64,000 nucleotides of DNA from Labilithrix sp. (GTDB taxonomy: Bacteria; Myxococcota_A; Polyangia; Polyangiales; Polyangiaceae): the NCBI GenBank assembly GCA_019637195.1, contig JAHBWA010000007.1, forward strand, positions 1 through 64,000, in the 5' to 3' direction. The notes under the pieces are model-generated. The model was not told the origin of the DNA. It saw nothing but the letters and a program-made list of their open reading frames with translations, and ran no database searches. Each line of letters begins with the position of its first letter. Positions within the stretch are counted from its first letter, which is position 1. The position numbers and the translations under genes were made by a program. Shown piece after piece: positions 46,314 to 54,228 of the stretch.

Positions 46314-46723
46314 TCACCGTTCTCGTTTGGCGGCACGCTCCCGCTCGAGCTGCTCCTTGTACGCAATGCTGAAGCGGGTCCACGGTCGAGCCTCGAGCCG
46401 CCGGAGCCCGATGGGCTCGCCCGTCCCCTCACAGATGCCGTACGTGTCGCTCTCGAACTTCGCGAGCGCGCGATCGATCTCGACGAGCAGCTTGCGCTCC
46501 TTGTCGGCGAGGCGGAGCAAGTATGCCTGATCCTGATGGCGAGTCGCGAGGTCCTCTCGTCGGCCAGATTGTCCGTGTCCTCGGTGGCCTCGCCGAGATG
46601 GGCGCGGAGACGGCCGACGACGCTTCGACGCTCCTCCTCGAGCTTCTGCTTGAGGGCGAGCCTGTCACGGGCCGAGAGATCATGCGCCTCGGTCTCTTTT
46701 GCGCTGCGAGCACGTGCCATCAT
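46314..46723 (-). pseudogene. dksA: DksA/TraR-family protein with a one-base frameshift
   Basis: From ATG 46723 (AAGGAG upstream) the first frame encodes MMARARSAKETEAH..LALKQKLEEERRSVVGRLR..DNLADE, the N-terminal coiled coil of a DksA-like RNA polymerase regulator. At about 46545 the protein continues in another frame as EDLATRHQDQAYLLRLADKE and closes with YGICEGTGEPIGLRRLEARP to a stop at 46314. Restoring one G (GACGAG[G]AGGAC) joins the two parts. The C-terminal finger keeps only one Cys of the usual four (ICEGTG), so the intact protein would have been a zinc-independent type, like Pseudomonas DksA2 of the Zur regulon. Its start overlaps the upstream gene's stop. Confidence 0.8.
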
Positions 46724-47472
46724 CGGTTCTCCTTTGCGGCCAACAGGTGGAGGAGCGATCGTGTCCGCTCGACGAAGCGCCTCACGTCGGGCGTGCGCAT
46801 CTGGTTCAGCGGCACGTCCGCGGCCAGGACCACGCCTCGGTAGAACGAGAAGAGTCCGCGAGCGATCCGGTCCGAACCTCGGACACCGACGCCGAACGTA
46901 TTCCGGAAGACATCGCCGTCACGTGAGAGCTGAAGGGAGTATCCCGGGGCACGAACGTCTGCGTGGTAGTGGTCGACCTCCGCCCAACACTCGGGACCAT
47001 CGGAGGCCACGTGAAGTATCTCGGCGCTCGAGAGGTGAGCGCGCACGAGCGCTTCGGTCTGGACGATCTGCGCGGCGCACGCGTGTGCGTGGATGTTGGG
47101 GAGCGTCGTCATGAGGACGAGGCCGCCACGAATCCGCGCCCCTGACAGGGGCTCGCGCGTGCCGCGTGCCGGCAGGATGGTGAAGTCCGCGTCGATCCGA
47201 TCGCCCGCGGCGAGAACGGCGCCATACAGCTCGATCTCCCTGCTCCCGACGTGAGCGTGCCGGACCGCGTCCTCCTCATCGACGAGATCGTCGTCCTCGA
47301 TAAGGTCGCCGGCGCCGAGAGAAGTCACCGAGCGCGGCCCCGCGTCCCCGATGACCACGATGGGCTTCGGCTCGAGCGCGTCCGACGCAGCCGTCGAGGC
47401 GGCCGAAGGTTGAAGGAACCCGGTGAGGCATGGCCCTAGATCGCGCCATCTGCAACCGTGATGCAATAACAT
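46720..47472 (-). CDS. thiol peroxidase (Tpx)-like protein
   Basis: The C-terminal about 170 residues resemble Tpx peroxiredoxins: a GDRIDADFTI start, VLMTTLPNIHAHACAAQIVQ around the putative peroxidatic Cys, FRNTFGVGV and the RGVVLAADVPLNQMRTPDVR tail. The usual PxxxTxxC motif is PNIHAHAC here, with Ala in place of the Thr, and no second Cys is seen at the resolving position, so activity is doubtful. The open frame begins at 47472, but that ATG lies inside operator box A. A GTG at 47328 or 47358 is a more realistic start. It is coupled to dksA. Confidence 0.6.
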   Translation of the reverse strand: MLLHHGCRWRDLGPCLTGFLQPSAASTAASDALEPKPIVVIGDAGPRSVTSLGAGDLIEDDDLVDEEDAVRHAHVGSREIELYGAVLAAGDRIDADFTILPARGTREPLSGARIRGGLVLMTTLPNIHAHACAAQIVQTEALVRAHLSSAEILHVASDGPECWAEVDHYHADVRAPGYSLQLSRDGDVFRNTFGVGVRGSDRIARGLFSFYRGVVLAADVPLNQMRTPDVRRFVERTRSLLHLLAAKENR

Positions 47473-47476
47473 TGCG
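47462..47476. promoter_or_regulatory. metal-regulator box A (TGCAA-TAACA-TTGCG)
   Basis: TGCAA and TTGCg arms around five bases, in the intergenic region shared by the tpx-like/dksA pair (minus) and the Cys/His-tailed lipoprotein gene (plus, start 47570). One of five copies of the same inverted repeat in the island. It overlaps the first ATG of the tpx-like frame, which argues that this ATG is not used. Confidence 0.75.
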
Positions 47477-47518
47477 CGACGCTACCGTCGACCATCGAAA
47501 CCTCCGCTCGCCCACATA

Positions 47519-47537
47519 AACGCAATCACCTTGCGTT
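47519..47537. promoter_or_regulatory. metal-regulator box B (AACGCAA-TCACC-TTGCGTT)
   Basis: Perfect 7-base arms around five bases, 32 bases upstream of the lipoprotein start at 47570. It shares the GCAA-N5-TTGC core and spacing with the other boxes. With box A, it makes a double-operator divergent promoter. Confidence 0.78.
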
Positions 47538-47569
47538 GACTGAGCGCCGCTCCGTGCTATCGAGGCGCC

Positions 47570-48601
47570 ATGAAGATCCTCGCCACCGGTCTGCTGTCGC
47601 TCGGATGGGGGCTCGTCGTCGCGGCGTGCGCGTCGACCGAAACGACCGCGCCGGCCACCACACCGATCCAATCCGAGTCGCCGGCGGCCGAGGACATCGA
47701 CGACGGCGCCGTCGCCTGCGACGCCTGTTTTCCTCTGGAGGCGTTGCCGGACGAGACCCGCGCGAAGGCGGAGACCATTCTCCTGGAAGCTCTCGATACG
47801 GAGGCGCTCTACACGCTCCTCTCGGACCTCAAGCCGATGAGCAGCGGCTTCGCCAGCCTGGCGTTCCCCGCGTCCGAGGTGACCGTCCCCGAGCTCGAGA
47901 CGCTCCGCGCGATCTTGCAGACCTTCCACTGCACGCCGCGCCTTACGGGGGACGTTCAAGTCTTCGCGACGGCCTTCGAAGGAGAGAAGAGCGCGGAGGC
48001 GCTCTTGTTTCATCGTCCACGGTTCGCGGCCACGATCGAAAAGTACGCGAACCCGTTCGAGGCTCTTCAGATCGACGCCTCGATGGAGCCCATCGAGGCA
48101 GTCAATCTCGTCGACCGTGATCCGACGTCCAAGCGGTTCAGAGCCTACGGGTACTTCTTCGGGTACCCGAAGCACGCCGTCGACTTCTTCGTGTCGGCCG
48201 ACGAGAGCGAGAGCTCCACCGGACAGTTCGTGGAGCGGGACTTCGTCCACATCCCCACGTTCGCGAAGGCCGCCGGCGCCTTCACGTACGCGGTCCCGAA
48301 GGGGCACGAGTTGAACGCCGCCGATCGCACGCTTCGCGAGAAGGCGGCGCCTGTCCTCGCCGCCTACAAGCAGGCGCGCGCGGAGCACATCGCGAAGGGC
48401 AAGGGTGTGGCGCTCCTCCTTCGCGCCGTCTTCGACGACGGCAATGGACGGTGCAAGCCGGAGAACGCCGCGGCCTTCGTCGAGGCACACGGTGCTGTGG
48501 CCGAACCGAAGCCGGAGCCCACGTGCGCGGACCCGGGCGACCACTGCTCGTCCGACGCGGACTGCTGCTCCGGCGATTGCCACGGCGACCACTGCCATTG
48601 A
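47570..48601 (+). CDS. lipoprotein with Cys/His-rich C-terminus, putative zinc-island member
   Basis: The 343-residue protein has a signal peptide (MKILATGLLSLGWGLVVAAC, lipobox AAC). A CDAC pair occurs near residue 47, followed by a large alpha/beta domain with the segments SGFASLAFPASEVTVPELE, RFRAYGYFFGYPKHAVDFFV and VERDFVHIPTFAKA. It ends with a compact tail CADPGDHC...CCSGDCHGDHCH rich in Cys and His. The tail has the CC...C spacing of small knottin-like modules, with His that could bind metal. I do not recognise the main domain. Boxes A and B sit directly upstream. Periplasmic or surface metal capture is inferred. Confidence 0.72.
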   Translation: MKILATGLLSLGWGLVVAACASTETTAPATTPIQSESPAAEDIDDGAVACDACFPLEALPDETRAKAETILLEALDTEALYTLLSDLKPMSSGFASLAFPASEVTVPELETLRAILQTFHCTPRLTGDVQVFATAFEGEKSAEALLFHRPRFAATIEKYANPFEALQIDASMEPIEAVNLVDRDPTSKRFRAYGYFFGYPKHAVDFFVSADESESSTGQFVERDFVHIPTFAKAAGAFTYAVPKGHELNAADRTLREKAAPVLAAYKQARAEHIAKGKGVALLLRAVFDDGNGRCKPENAAAFVEAHGAVAEPKPEPTCADPGDHCSSDADCCSGDCHGDHCH

Positions 48602-48613
48602 TCGCCAAGGCGC

Positions 48614-48870
48614 TCAGCGCCGCTTCGTGCCGTGTCGAGGGGTGATCGCGATCTTCATCCCCTGACGCGCGACGAGCGCTCCCGACCACCGCTGCCTCGC
48701 GTCGTGGGCAACGCGATCCATGAAGGCGTCGTCGTGGTCAGGATCGTGGTGGAAGATCGCACGCCTCTCGCCCCCCCCGCGGAAAGGCAGAGGCGGACGC
48801 CCTCTTCCCACGTCGAATGTCCCCATCCGCGGTGGGACGCTAGCTCCGCGTCGGTGCAGGTGGAGTCGGA
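48614..48870 (-). pseudogene. C-terminal remnant of an MBL-fold metallo-hydrolase
   Basis: On the minus strand, one frame reads CTDAELASHRGWGHSTWEEG then VRLCLSAG, and after a shift at the seven-G run near 48774-48780 another frame reads RRAIFHHDPDHDDAFMDRVA and ends near VARQGMKIAI before a stop at 48614. The HRGWGHST and FHHDPDHDD motifs are the C-terminal metal-ligand region of MBL-fold hydrolases related to PhnP/cyclic-phosphodiesterase types. The N-terminal two-thirds, including the HxHxDH motif, is absent. It lies just downstream of the COG0523 gene. Confidence 0.7.
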
Positions 48871-48931
48871 ACCGCGCGTGCCCGCGTCCGGGACATGGAG
48901 CCGCTGCCGCGCCCCCCCCAGAAGGTGAGCT

Positions 48932-50038
48932 TCACACGCGACCCGCGAGCGGATCTGCGCGCTTCACGAGGCGGCGGAGGCTCTCGCGAATCGCGTCGAC
49001 CATCGCACGCTCGAGCCCACGTGTGATGCAGACCACCTTCGAAGCCCGCGGTTCGAACGGCCACTTCGACAGGGTCGTCACAGGATAAACGGCGTGCTGG
49101 ACGGATTGGACGACGATCGGAAGGGGATCGTCGTCGACGAGGAGGATCCCTTTGACGCGGAGGAGGTGCTCGCCATGCACTTGCGTCGCCATCGACAGCC
49201 ATAGGGCAAACTCCCGGAAGTCGATCGGTCCTTCGATGACCTCGGAGAAGGAGAGCAAGTCCAGGCCGTGGCGCTCGGCTGGCGGGTGGTCGTGCTCATG
49301 CTCGTCCGCGGGAGCGACTATGACGACCGGGTGCACCGGCGCCTCGCTGAGGAGCGCGTCGGCGCGAACGACACCGCGGCGAGCGCGGATCCGTGGAGCC
49401 AACGGGTTGATGGTTGCCAGGCGCTGCTCGAGCCTCGTCAACGTCGCTGCGTCGGCGAGATCGGCCTTGGTGACCAGGACGCGATCGGCCACGGCCGCCT
49501 GCTTCATCGCCTCGGGCTGCGCCGAGAGTGTCCTGTCGCCGAGGCATGCGTCGACGGTCGTCACGACGGCCGAGAGGTGAAAGCATGAACGAAGGAGCCC
49601 ATTCCTCGCGATCGTGCCGACGATGGGCGTCGGATCGGCGAGGCCCGTCGTCTCGACGACGACGCGGGAAAAGCGCGGGATCTCGCCGCGCTCGGCCTTG
49701 ACGTGAAGCTCGCAGAGTGCCCGCATGAGATCGTTGCGGACAGAGCAGCAGACGCATCCGGAGGCGAGGACGATGAGGTCCTCGCGAACGCTCTTCACGA
49801 GCTCGTGATCGAGGGCGATCTCCCCGAACTCGTTGATCAGGACCGCCGTGTCGCGCGTGGAGGGATCGGCGAGCAGGTGCTTCAAGAGGGTCGTCTTCCC
49901 GCTCCCGAGGAAGCCCGTAAGAATCGTCACGGGGACGGTCGGAGGGGGCTGCACGACGGGCGCCCCCTCGCTCGCAGACGCCTCGGTGCGTGGCGTCACA
50001 GGTCGTGCGCGCGGCTCGCCATCGGTCCTGCCGCGCAT
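48932..50038 (-). CDS. COG0523 (G3E family) GTPase, putative zinc metallochaperone
   Basis: G3E GTPases deliver metals to client proteins; the branch found in Zur regulons supports zinc-limited growth. From ATG 50038 the protein is 368 residues. Walker [10 protein letters not shown] lies at 42-50. The metal-site motif GCVCC has Cys95, Cys97 and Cys98. A guanine motif TKAD and a His-rich loop [15 protein letters not shown] (about 265-280) follow, then the CobW C-terminal domain with [12 protein letters not shown]. The open frame reaches 50203, but that ATG lies within operator box C, so the internal start was chosen. It sits next to Fur-family and DUF1826 genes. Confidence 0.88.
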   Translation of the reverse strand: MRGRTDGEPRARPVTPRTEASASEGAPVVQPPPTVPVTILTGFLGSGKTTLLKHLLADPSTRDTAVLINEFGEIALDHELVKSVREDLIVLASGCVCCSVRNDLMRALCELHVKAERGEIPRFSRVVVETTGLADPTPIVGTIARNGLLRSCFHLSAVVTTVDACLGDRTLSAQPEAMKQAAVADRVLVTKADLADAATLTRLEQRLATINPLAPRIRARRGVVRADALLSEAPVHPVVIVAPADEHEHDHPPAERHGLDLLSFSEVIEGPIDFREFALWLSMATQVHGEHLLRVKGILLVDDDPLPIVVQSVQHAVYPVTTLSKWPFEPRASKVVCITRGLERAMVDAIRESLRRLVKRADPLAGRV

Positions 50039-50194
50039 CACGGTCACCCTGGACACGCGGCGCAGGCGAGGATCGGCAGGAGCGTTGCCCACCAACCTCC
50101 CTGCGGGGCCGGCGAAGAACGGTGAAGGCAACCGCACGAGCTCCCGCGATGGTGTCGCGCCATGGTGAGAAACTAGAGCAGCGTAGCTTATAAT

Positions 50195-50209
50195 TGCAAT
50201 CAAATTGCA
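50195..50209. promoter_or_regulatory. metal-regulator box C (TGCAA-TCAAA-TTGCA)
   Basis: An AT-rich inverted repeat (extended AATTGCAATCAAATTGCATT) in otherwise GC-rich DNA, upstream of the COG0523 gene on the minus strand. On the plus side it faces the Fur-family remnant. It matches the other boxes in core and spacing. Confidence 0.8.
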
Positions 50210-50356
50210 TTAAATCACCCGCCAGGTCGGTACATGGCGCTGTGACGTCGGGTGCGGTTGGCGGCGATGCGACGGACGCGCTCTTGACGTCGACGGGGTC
50301 CGCCGCGCCAAACCGCGGAGGGACATCCTCGTGCGCTCCTTCGTCCGGCTGGCGCC

Positions 50357-50675
50357 ATGAGCCGCAAGGAGCTCTGCGCGGCGCTCTCCTGGAGCTCGCT
50401 CGATCGAACGACCGTGGATCGGAACCTCATCGCGCTCGCGAACGCGGGGTGCTCGTACGGCTGCGGGTCGGCGAGGCCTCTGGAGGTTTGAGATCCCTCT
50501 ATCGGTAGGGGGCGGGCCGTGCGGAGCATCCCCACCTCGTGCGCGACGCGTGCGGCCGCCTACACTGCCGACCCCGCGGAAGCGGCTCGCTCCACGGAGA
50601 CGCGAGCGGCCACCAAGTCGTAGAGATCGTGTCGCTCCGGCGCTGCCTGAGCGGCCGTCCAGGCGAGCTCGCTGA
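50357..50675 (+). pseudogene. decayed second Fur-family regulator
   Basis: From ATG 50357 one frame reads MSRKELCAALSWSSLDRTTV then DRNLIALA, matching the DNA-binding helix of Fur proteins (DRATVYRNLxxLAeAG). The adjacent frame continues GVLVRLRVGEASGGLR, the wing. At 50524 a frame reads EHPHLVRDACGRLHCRP, the Fur dimerisation-domain metal site (EHPHFVCxxCGxxxCLP). Near 50630 EIVSLRRC resembles the end of the family. The pieces lie in several frames, so the gene is dead. It directly precedes the intact Fur-family gene, suggesting an old tandem pair. Confidence 0.72.
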
Positions 50676-50715
50676 ATCAGATGCAACTGGAATACGGAAG
50701 TAGTACACTTGCTCG

Positions 50716-51213
50716 ATGCAGCGGACGAACCTCGACCGTTCCGGCACGCGCGTAGCGAAGTCCAGTTCCCGCAAAGCAGGAGCTCCGAGCGTCAAGGACC
50801 TTCAGGCGCTCCTGCGTAGCGCTGGGCTTCGAAGCACGACCCCTCGCATCGCGGTCCTCGAGTACTTCCATTCGCACGGCGGCCAGAACAGCCACGCGGA
50901 GATCTTCGATGCGCTCGAAGACCGCGGCTTCGACCGGGCCACCATCTATAGGATCCTGATGGACCTTGCCGAGGCGAAGATCCTTTCGCGTGGCGACCTG
51001 GGCGATCACGTGTGGCGCTTCGAGCTGAGGAAGGGTGTGAATGGTGTGGAGCACACGGACGAGCACCCGCACTTCGTGTGCGTCGACTGCGGGGAAGTAT
51101 CGTGCCTGCCGGGTGTCTCCATTCGGCTCGACGGTGCCTCGAAGGCGCCGAAAGCGGTCGCCAAGAAGAAGGTGGAAGTGCAGCTCAAGGGGCGGTGCGA
51201 CAACTGCGCGTGA
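50716..51213 (+). CDS. Fur-family metalloregulator, probable Zur
   Basis: The 165-residue protein has a 28-residue basic N-terminal extension, then a winged helix (residues about 30-100, with STTPRIAVLEYFHS and the recognition helix FDRATIYRILMDLAEA). The dimerisation domain has a His-rich HTDEHPHFVCVDC segment (His113, His117, His119, Cys122, Cys125) and a second structural-zinc pair Cys161/Cys164 (RCDNC). Neighbouring COG0523, DUF1826, DksA-like and AztD-like genes point to zinc sensing. Nickel (Nur) is the main alternative, since the boxes resemble the Streptomyces Nur box. A weak half-box (TGCAA, 50682-50686) lies 30 bases upstream. Confidence 0.85.
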   Translation: MQRTNLDRSGTRVAKSSSRKAGAPSVKDLQALLRSAGLRSTTPRIAVLEYFHSHGGQNSHAEIFDALEDRGFDRATIYRILMDLAEAKILSRGDLGDHVWRFELRKGVNGVEHTDEHPHFVCVDCGEVSCLPGVSIRLDGASKAPKAVAKKKVEVQLKGRCDNCA

Positions 51214-51479
51214 CCGTCAGGCGATCTCCGCGCGGGAGCCCTCGTGCTCCGGCCCACCGTCGGGAGCCACGCGCTCGAGGTCCCGTCGCTCGCCGTCGAC
51301 GTGGAGCACTTGGTTTTGGTCGTGCGCCAGGGAGAGCTCCTCGCACGAAGGCCGTAAGCTCGGGGACAGGGGAAGCGAGGACGCACGACCAGGTTACGTG
51401 CGGCGCGTGGATGGCCGTGAGTCCGACGCATACACAGCGGACGAGGCCGTCGCGATGAGCTCCATGAATGCCATCCTTC
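51214..51479. other. intergenic stretch between the Fur-family gene and DUF1826
   Basis: About 266 bases. In frame directly after the regulator stop there is a coding-like run (GALVLRPTVGSHALEVPSLA, then stop near 51357), and the minus strand of the same DNA also has coding-like codon use (QNQVLHVDGERRDLERVAPD). I cannot decide between them, and neither has a plausible start plus ribosome site. I left it unassigned; it may be another remnant. Confidence 0.35.
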
Positions 51480-52148
51480 CTAGCTTTGGTCGAAGGTCAG
51501 GACGATCCGACGCTCGCCTGTGTGCTCGATGGGCGGGGAGCGATGAACCGCGCCGCGTCCCTCGTTACCGGCGAAGAGCCCCCCCTTGAGAACCACGACG
51601 TCGCCGGCACGGGCGCGCTGGATGCTTGCGCCGTGGCGAACGATCCGCGTGTTTGCGCTGTCGATGCACGTATCCTCGGACCCCATCGCGCTGCGATCGG
51701 CGTGCCGATCGTCGACCCATTCCGTGCCCGGACCGGCGTAGGTGCAGACGAGGCGAAGCGTCTTGTAGTCGGTATGGAACTTTCGGCACTTGTTGGTCTC
51801 GACGGTCGCGAGCGACGCGCGGAGCGATTTCGTCCCGAGGAGATCGCAGAAGCGGGCAGCGAGCGCGACAACGTCGGCGGCCCATGCGCGCGTCTCCGCG
51901 CGGTCCGGCAAACCCGCGAACAAGCGTCGCGCCGAAGCAAGGTCGGGCGAGATGCGGGCCGCGAGTTCGTGAACGAGCGTGCGGCTGAGAGCCGTGAGCC
52001 AGCGCTCGAGCCGCGGCGGCAGAGAACGTCGCCAGATGCAGACGTTGAGCTCGGGACGAAGAACCCTCGCGGGTCCCGTATCCTGCTTCACGATCGCGAA
52101 GCTCGCGGGAGGCTCGTACCGAAGTCGTGCGGTGCTCGAAAGCTGCAT
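51480..52148 (-). CDS. DUF1826 protein (zinc-island member)
   Basis: The 222-residue soluble protein matches the DUF1826 family in layout. Its N-terminal half has PELNVCIWRRSLPPRLERWL and a Leu/Ala-rich helical middle. The C-terminal half has CRKFHTDYKTLRLVCTYAGPGTEWV, RARAGDVVVLKG and HRSPPIEHTGERRIVLTFD. The His-x-Asp (FHTD) and the later His with Arg (HRSPP, GERR) are arranged like 2OG-oxygenase-type or related double-stranded beta-helix metal sites. In Pseudomonas and other bacteria, DUF1826 genes sit beside COG0523 and dksA2 genes in Zur regulons. Box E lies 32 bases upstream of its start. Confidence 0.85.
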   Translation of the reverse strand: MQLSSTARLRYEPPASFAIVKQDTGPARVLRPELNVCIWRRSLPPRLERWLTALSRTLVHELAARISPDLASARRLFAGLPDRAETRAWAADVVALAARFCDLLGTKSLRASLATVETNKCRKFHTDYKTLRLVCTYAGPGTEWVDDRHADRSAMGSEDTCIDSANTRIVRHGASIQRARAGDVVVLKGGLFAGNEGRGAVHRSPPIEHTGERRIVLTFDQS

Positions 52149-52179
52149 GGGGCACTAAGACAGCACATCACGCCTTTAT

Positions 52180-52196
52180 ATGCAATACAATTGCAT
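52180..52196. promoter_or_regulatory. metal-regulator box E (perfect palindrome ATGCAAT-ACA-ATTGCAT)
   Basis: The best copy of the motif: 7-base arms perfect around three bases, equal to ATGCAA-N5-TTGCAT. It lies centrally in the 76-base divergent promoter between the DUF1826 gene (start 52148) and the ABC transporter gene (start 52225), so one bound dimer could repress both. Confidence 0.85.
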
Positions 52197-52224
52197 TTGA
52201 TCGCCGACGTGATACGCCCTCCGC

Positions 52225-52989
52225 ATGTCATCACGACCCCATCGAAGCGCGTCGCCGGAGAGTGAGGGGCATAGCGGCGAAGACGACCTGATCGTCGCCC
52301 GAGGGCTTTCGAAGCGCTACGGCGCCGTGAGAGCGCTCGACGACGTCTCGCTCGGCGTCGCCGGTGGCCGCATCCTTGCGTTGCTCGGCGCGAACGGTGC
52401 CGGGAAGACGACGACGGTTCATCTTCTGCTCGGGCTCCTGACCCCGACCGTCGGCGTTGCCAAGATTGCCGGCTACGATGTAGCCGCGGATCCCATCCGT
52501 GCGCGCCGCTCCTCGGCGTACGTGCCGGATCGCCTCGCGCTCTATCCGCACCTTACGGGCCTCGAGAACCTGACCTACTTTCATCGCGCCGGTGCCGAGA
52601 CCGAGCGGAGCGCCTCCGAGCTCGCCGACGCGCTTCGTCGCGTAGGGCTCGACGTCGAGGCCCAGCGGCGCCGGGCCTCGACCTACTCGAAGGGCATGTG
52701 CCAGAAGGTCGGCCTCGCGATCGCGCTCGCCAAGGGCGCGCGCGCCCTCCTGCTCGACGAGCCGCTCTCCGGCCTCGACCCGAAGGCGGCGAACGAGTTC
52801 TGTTCGCTTCTTCGTGAGCTCGCCGATGGCGGCGCCGCGGTACTGATGGCCACGCACGACCTGTTCCGCGCGCACGAGCTCGCGGACGATATAGGCATCA
52901 TGAAGGAGGGACGGCTCGTCGAGCGCCTCCAGAGCCGAGGCGTGCGCGCGGGTGAGTTGGAGAAGCTCTACCTGGAGCGGATGCGATGA
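52225..52989 (+). CDS. ABC transporter ATP-binding protein (exporter type)
   Basis: The 254-residue ATPase has Walker A LLGANGAGKTTT (about 58-69), a Q-loop region SAYVPDRLALYPHLTGLENL, signature TYSKGMCQKVGLA (with Met-Cys in place of the usual GG/QQ core), Walker B ARALLLDEPLSGLDP and switch His in MATHDLFRAHEL. This is the CcmA/ABC-2-type family that pairs with DUF3526 permeases. The start at 52225 is 29 bases from box E. Its stop overlaps the start of the permease remnant (ATGA). As the permease is broken, this ATPase may have no partner. Confidence 0.88.
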   Translation: MSSRPHRSASPESEGHSGEDDLIVARGLSKRYGAVRALDDVSLGVAGGRILALLGANGAGKTTTVHLLLGLLTPTVGVAKIAGYDVAADPIRARRSSAYVPDRLALYPHLTGLENLTYFHRAGAETERSASELADALRRVGLDVEAQRRRASTYSKGMCQKVGLAIALAKGARALLLDEPLSGLDPKAANEFCSLLRELADGGAAVLMATHDLFRAHELADDIGIMKEGRLVERLQSRGVRAGELEKLYLERMR

Positions 52990-53960
52990 CCCCGCGCGCA
53001 AAGAGCCGCCCGACGAGCGGTAGCGCGATGAGCCCGACCTCGGTGGTGCGGCACGAGTGGCGAAGCATCATTCGCGATCGGACGTTCATGGCGACGGTCG
53101 GGTGCTTGATCCTCCTCCTCGCCGCCGCGTTCGTGTCGGGACGGACGATGCAGCGCGAGCACGAGCGGACGCGTAGCGCGGCGCAGCAGGAGTCGCAGCG
53201 GCAGTGGCTGACGCAGGGGGCGAAGAACCCTCACTCGGCGGCGCACTTCGGCATCTACGCCTTCCGACCGCTCTCCGCCCTCGCGCTCTTCGAGCCGGGG
53301 ATCCACGCCTTCGAGGGGACGTCGGCCTACCTCGAAGCACACAAGGCCAACGACCTGCGTGACGCGCCGAGCGAGGATGCTTCGAGCCTGTCCCGGCTCG
53401 GCGGACCGCTACGCCCCGACGCCCTCGCGCATCGAGCGCACGTCCGCGGTCCGCGAGGCGACGCGCATAGCATCCCAGCAAGGGAGCTCGCTCCTGGCGC
53501 GCTACTACGAGGATCACCCCGAGCTCGCGCTGGCGGAGGGCGGGCCGCTGAAGGACGACTTCTTCACGCGCCAGGTCGCGATTGCGACACGGGTGGCGGC
53601 AGCGCGCGCCCCCGTCGAGGCGCGTTACTTCGAGGCGCTCACGCGCCAGCGCTCCCTTGTCCGGACGTTCTCGCTGGCGTCGCCCGTGGTGCTCGCCGAT
53701 TGTGTGCTCGCGGACCTGTCGGGCGCGAGCCGCGAGCGAACGGACGCCTTTCGGGAGCAGAGCGACGTCTTCCAGGCGGAGTTCGCGGGATTCTTCGACG
53801 ACCGGCCCCTCAAGGGACAGAGCCTGACGCCCGCGTCGCTCGACGAGCGCGCTCGCTTTCACTTCCGTGACTCAAGCGACCGCGCGACGAGCTCGCTCCT
53901 CGCACTCGCTGCGTGGGCAGCCGCTGCCCTGGTACTCGCCGCGCGTCGCATGCCGCTCGC
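52986..53960 (+). pseudogene. ABC-2 permease (DUF3526 type) with internal deletion and frameshift
   Basis: From ATG 52986 the frame encodes VVRHEWRSIIRDRTFMATVG with the first membrane helix (LILLLAAAFVSG) and the usual external domain (AQQESQRQWLTQ, AAHFGIYAFRPLSAL, TSAYLEAHKANDLRDAPSED) to about 53390. Conserved sequence then resumes in another frame with RYAPTPSRIERTSAVREATR, GQSLTPASLDERARFHFRDS and a last membrane helix LLALAAWAAAALVLAARRM. The middle, which in this family holds several membrane helices, is missing. The frame stays open past about 53960 into the next gene without family sequence, so the 3' end is also altered. Confidence 0.78.
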
Positions 53961-54181
53961 TTCGAGCCTCGAGACTCAGGTGCAAAGAAATAGCGCTCGC
54001 GACTGCGCGAAGAATGAGACCGACCGGTGTCGGCTCCGTCTGCGCGAACAGGTGCCGGGCGCTGCGTGGCCGCATGGACACACGGACGCGTCGAGCCTGC
54101 GAACGAATCCAGGTGCGCGCGGCCTTCGTGTCGACACGATCGCGCGCGGCTCGTCGCTGCGAGAAGGGCTGCGGACGTATA

Positions 54182-54196
54182 TGCAATTCAATTGCC
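54182..54196. promoter_or_regulatory. metal-regulator box F (TGCAA-TTCAA-TTGCC)
   Basis: Inverted repeat with one mismatch in the last base, 32 bases upstream of the lipoprotein start at 54229. The surrounding ATATGCAATTCAATTGC is AT-rich against a GC-rich background. It probably controls the lipoprotein-AztD pair. Confidence 0.75.
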
Positions 54197-54228
54197 GCTT
54201 TGAGGATGGTGCGCTAGACGTCGCTGGC

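Noticed and set aside
50682..50696. TGCAA-CTGGA-ATACG upstream of the Fur-family gene as a sixth metal box
   Set aside because: Only one arm matches. It was noted as a half-site and not listed as an operator.
51214..51479. Small protein after the Fur-family gene
   Set aside because: Both strands look coding-like over the same bases, and neither has a convincing start; it was recorded as unassigned.
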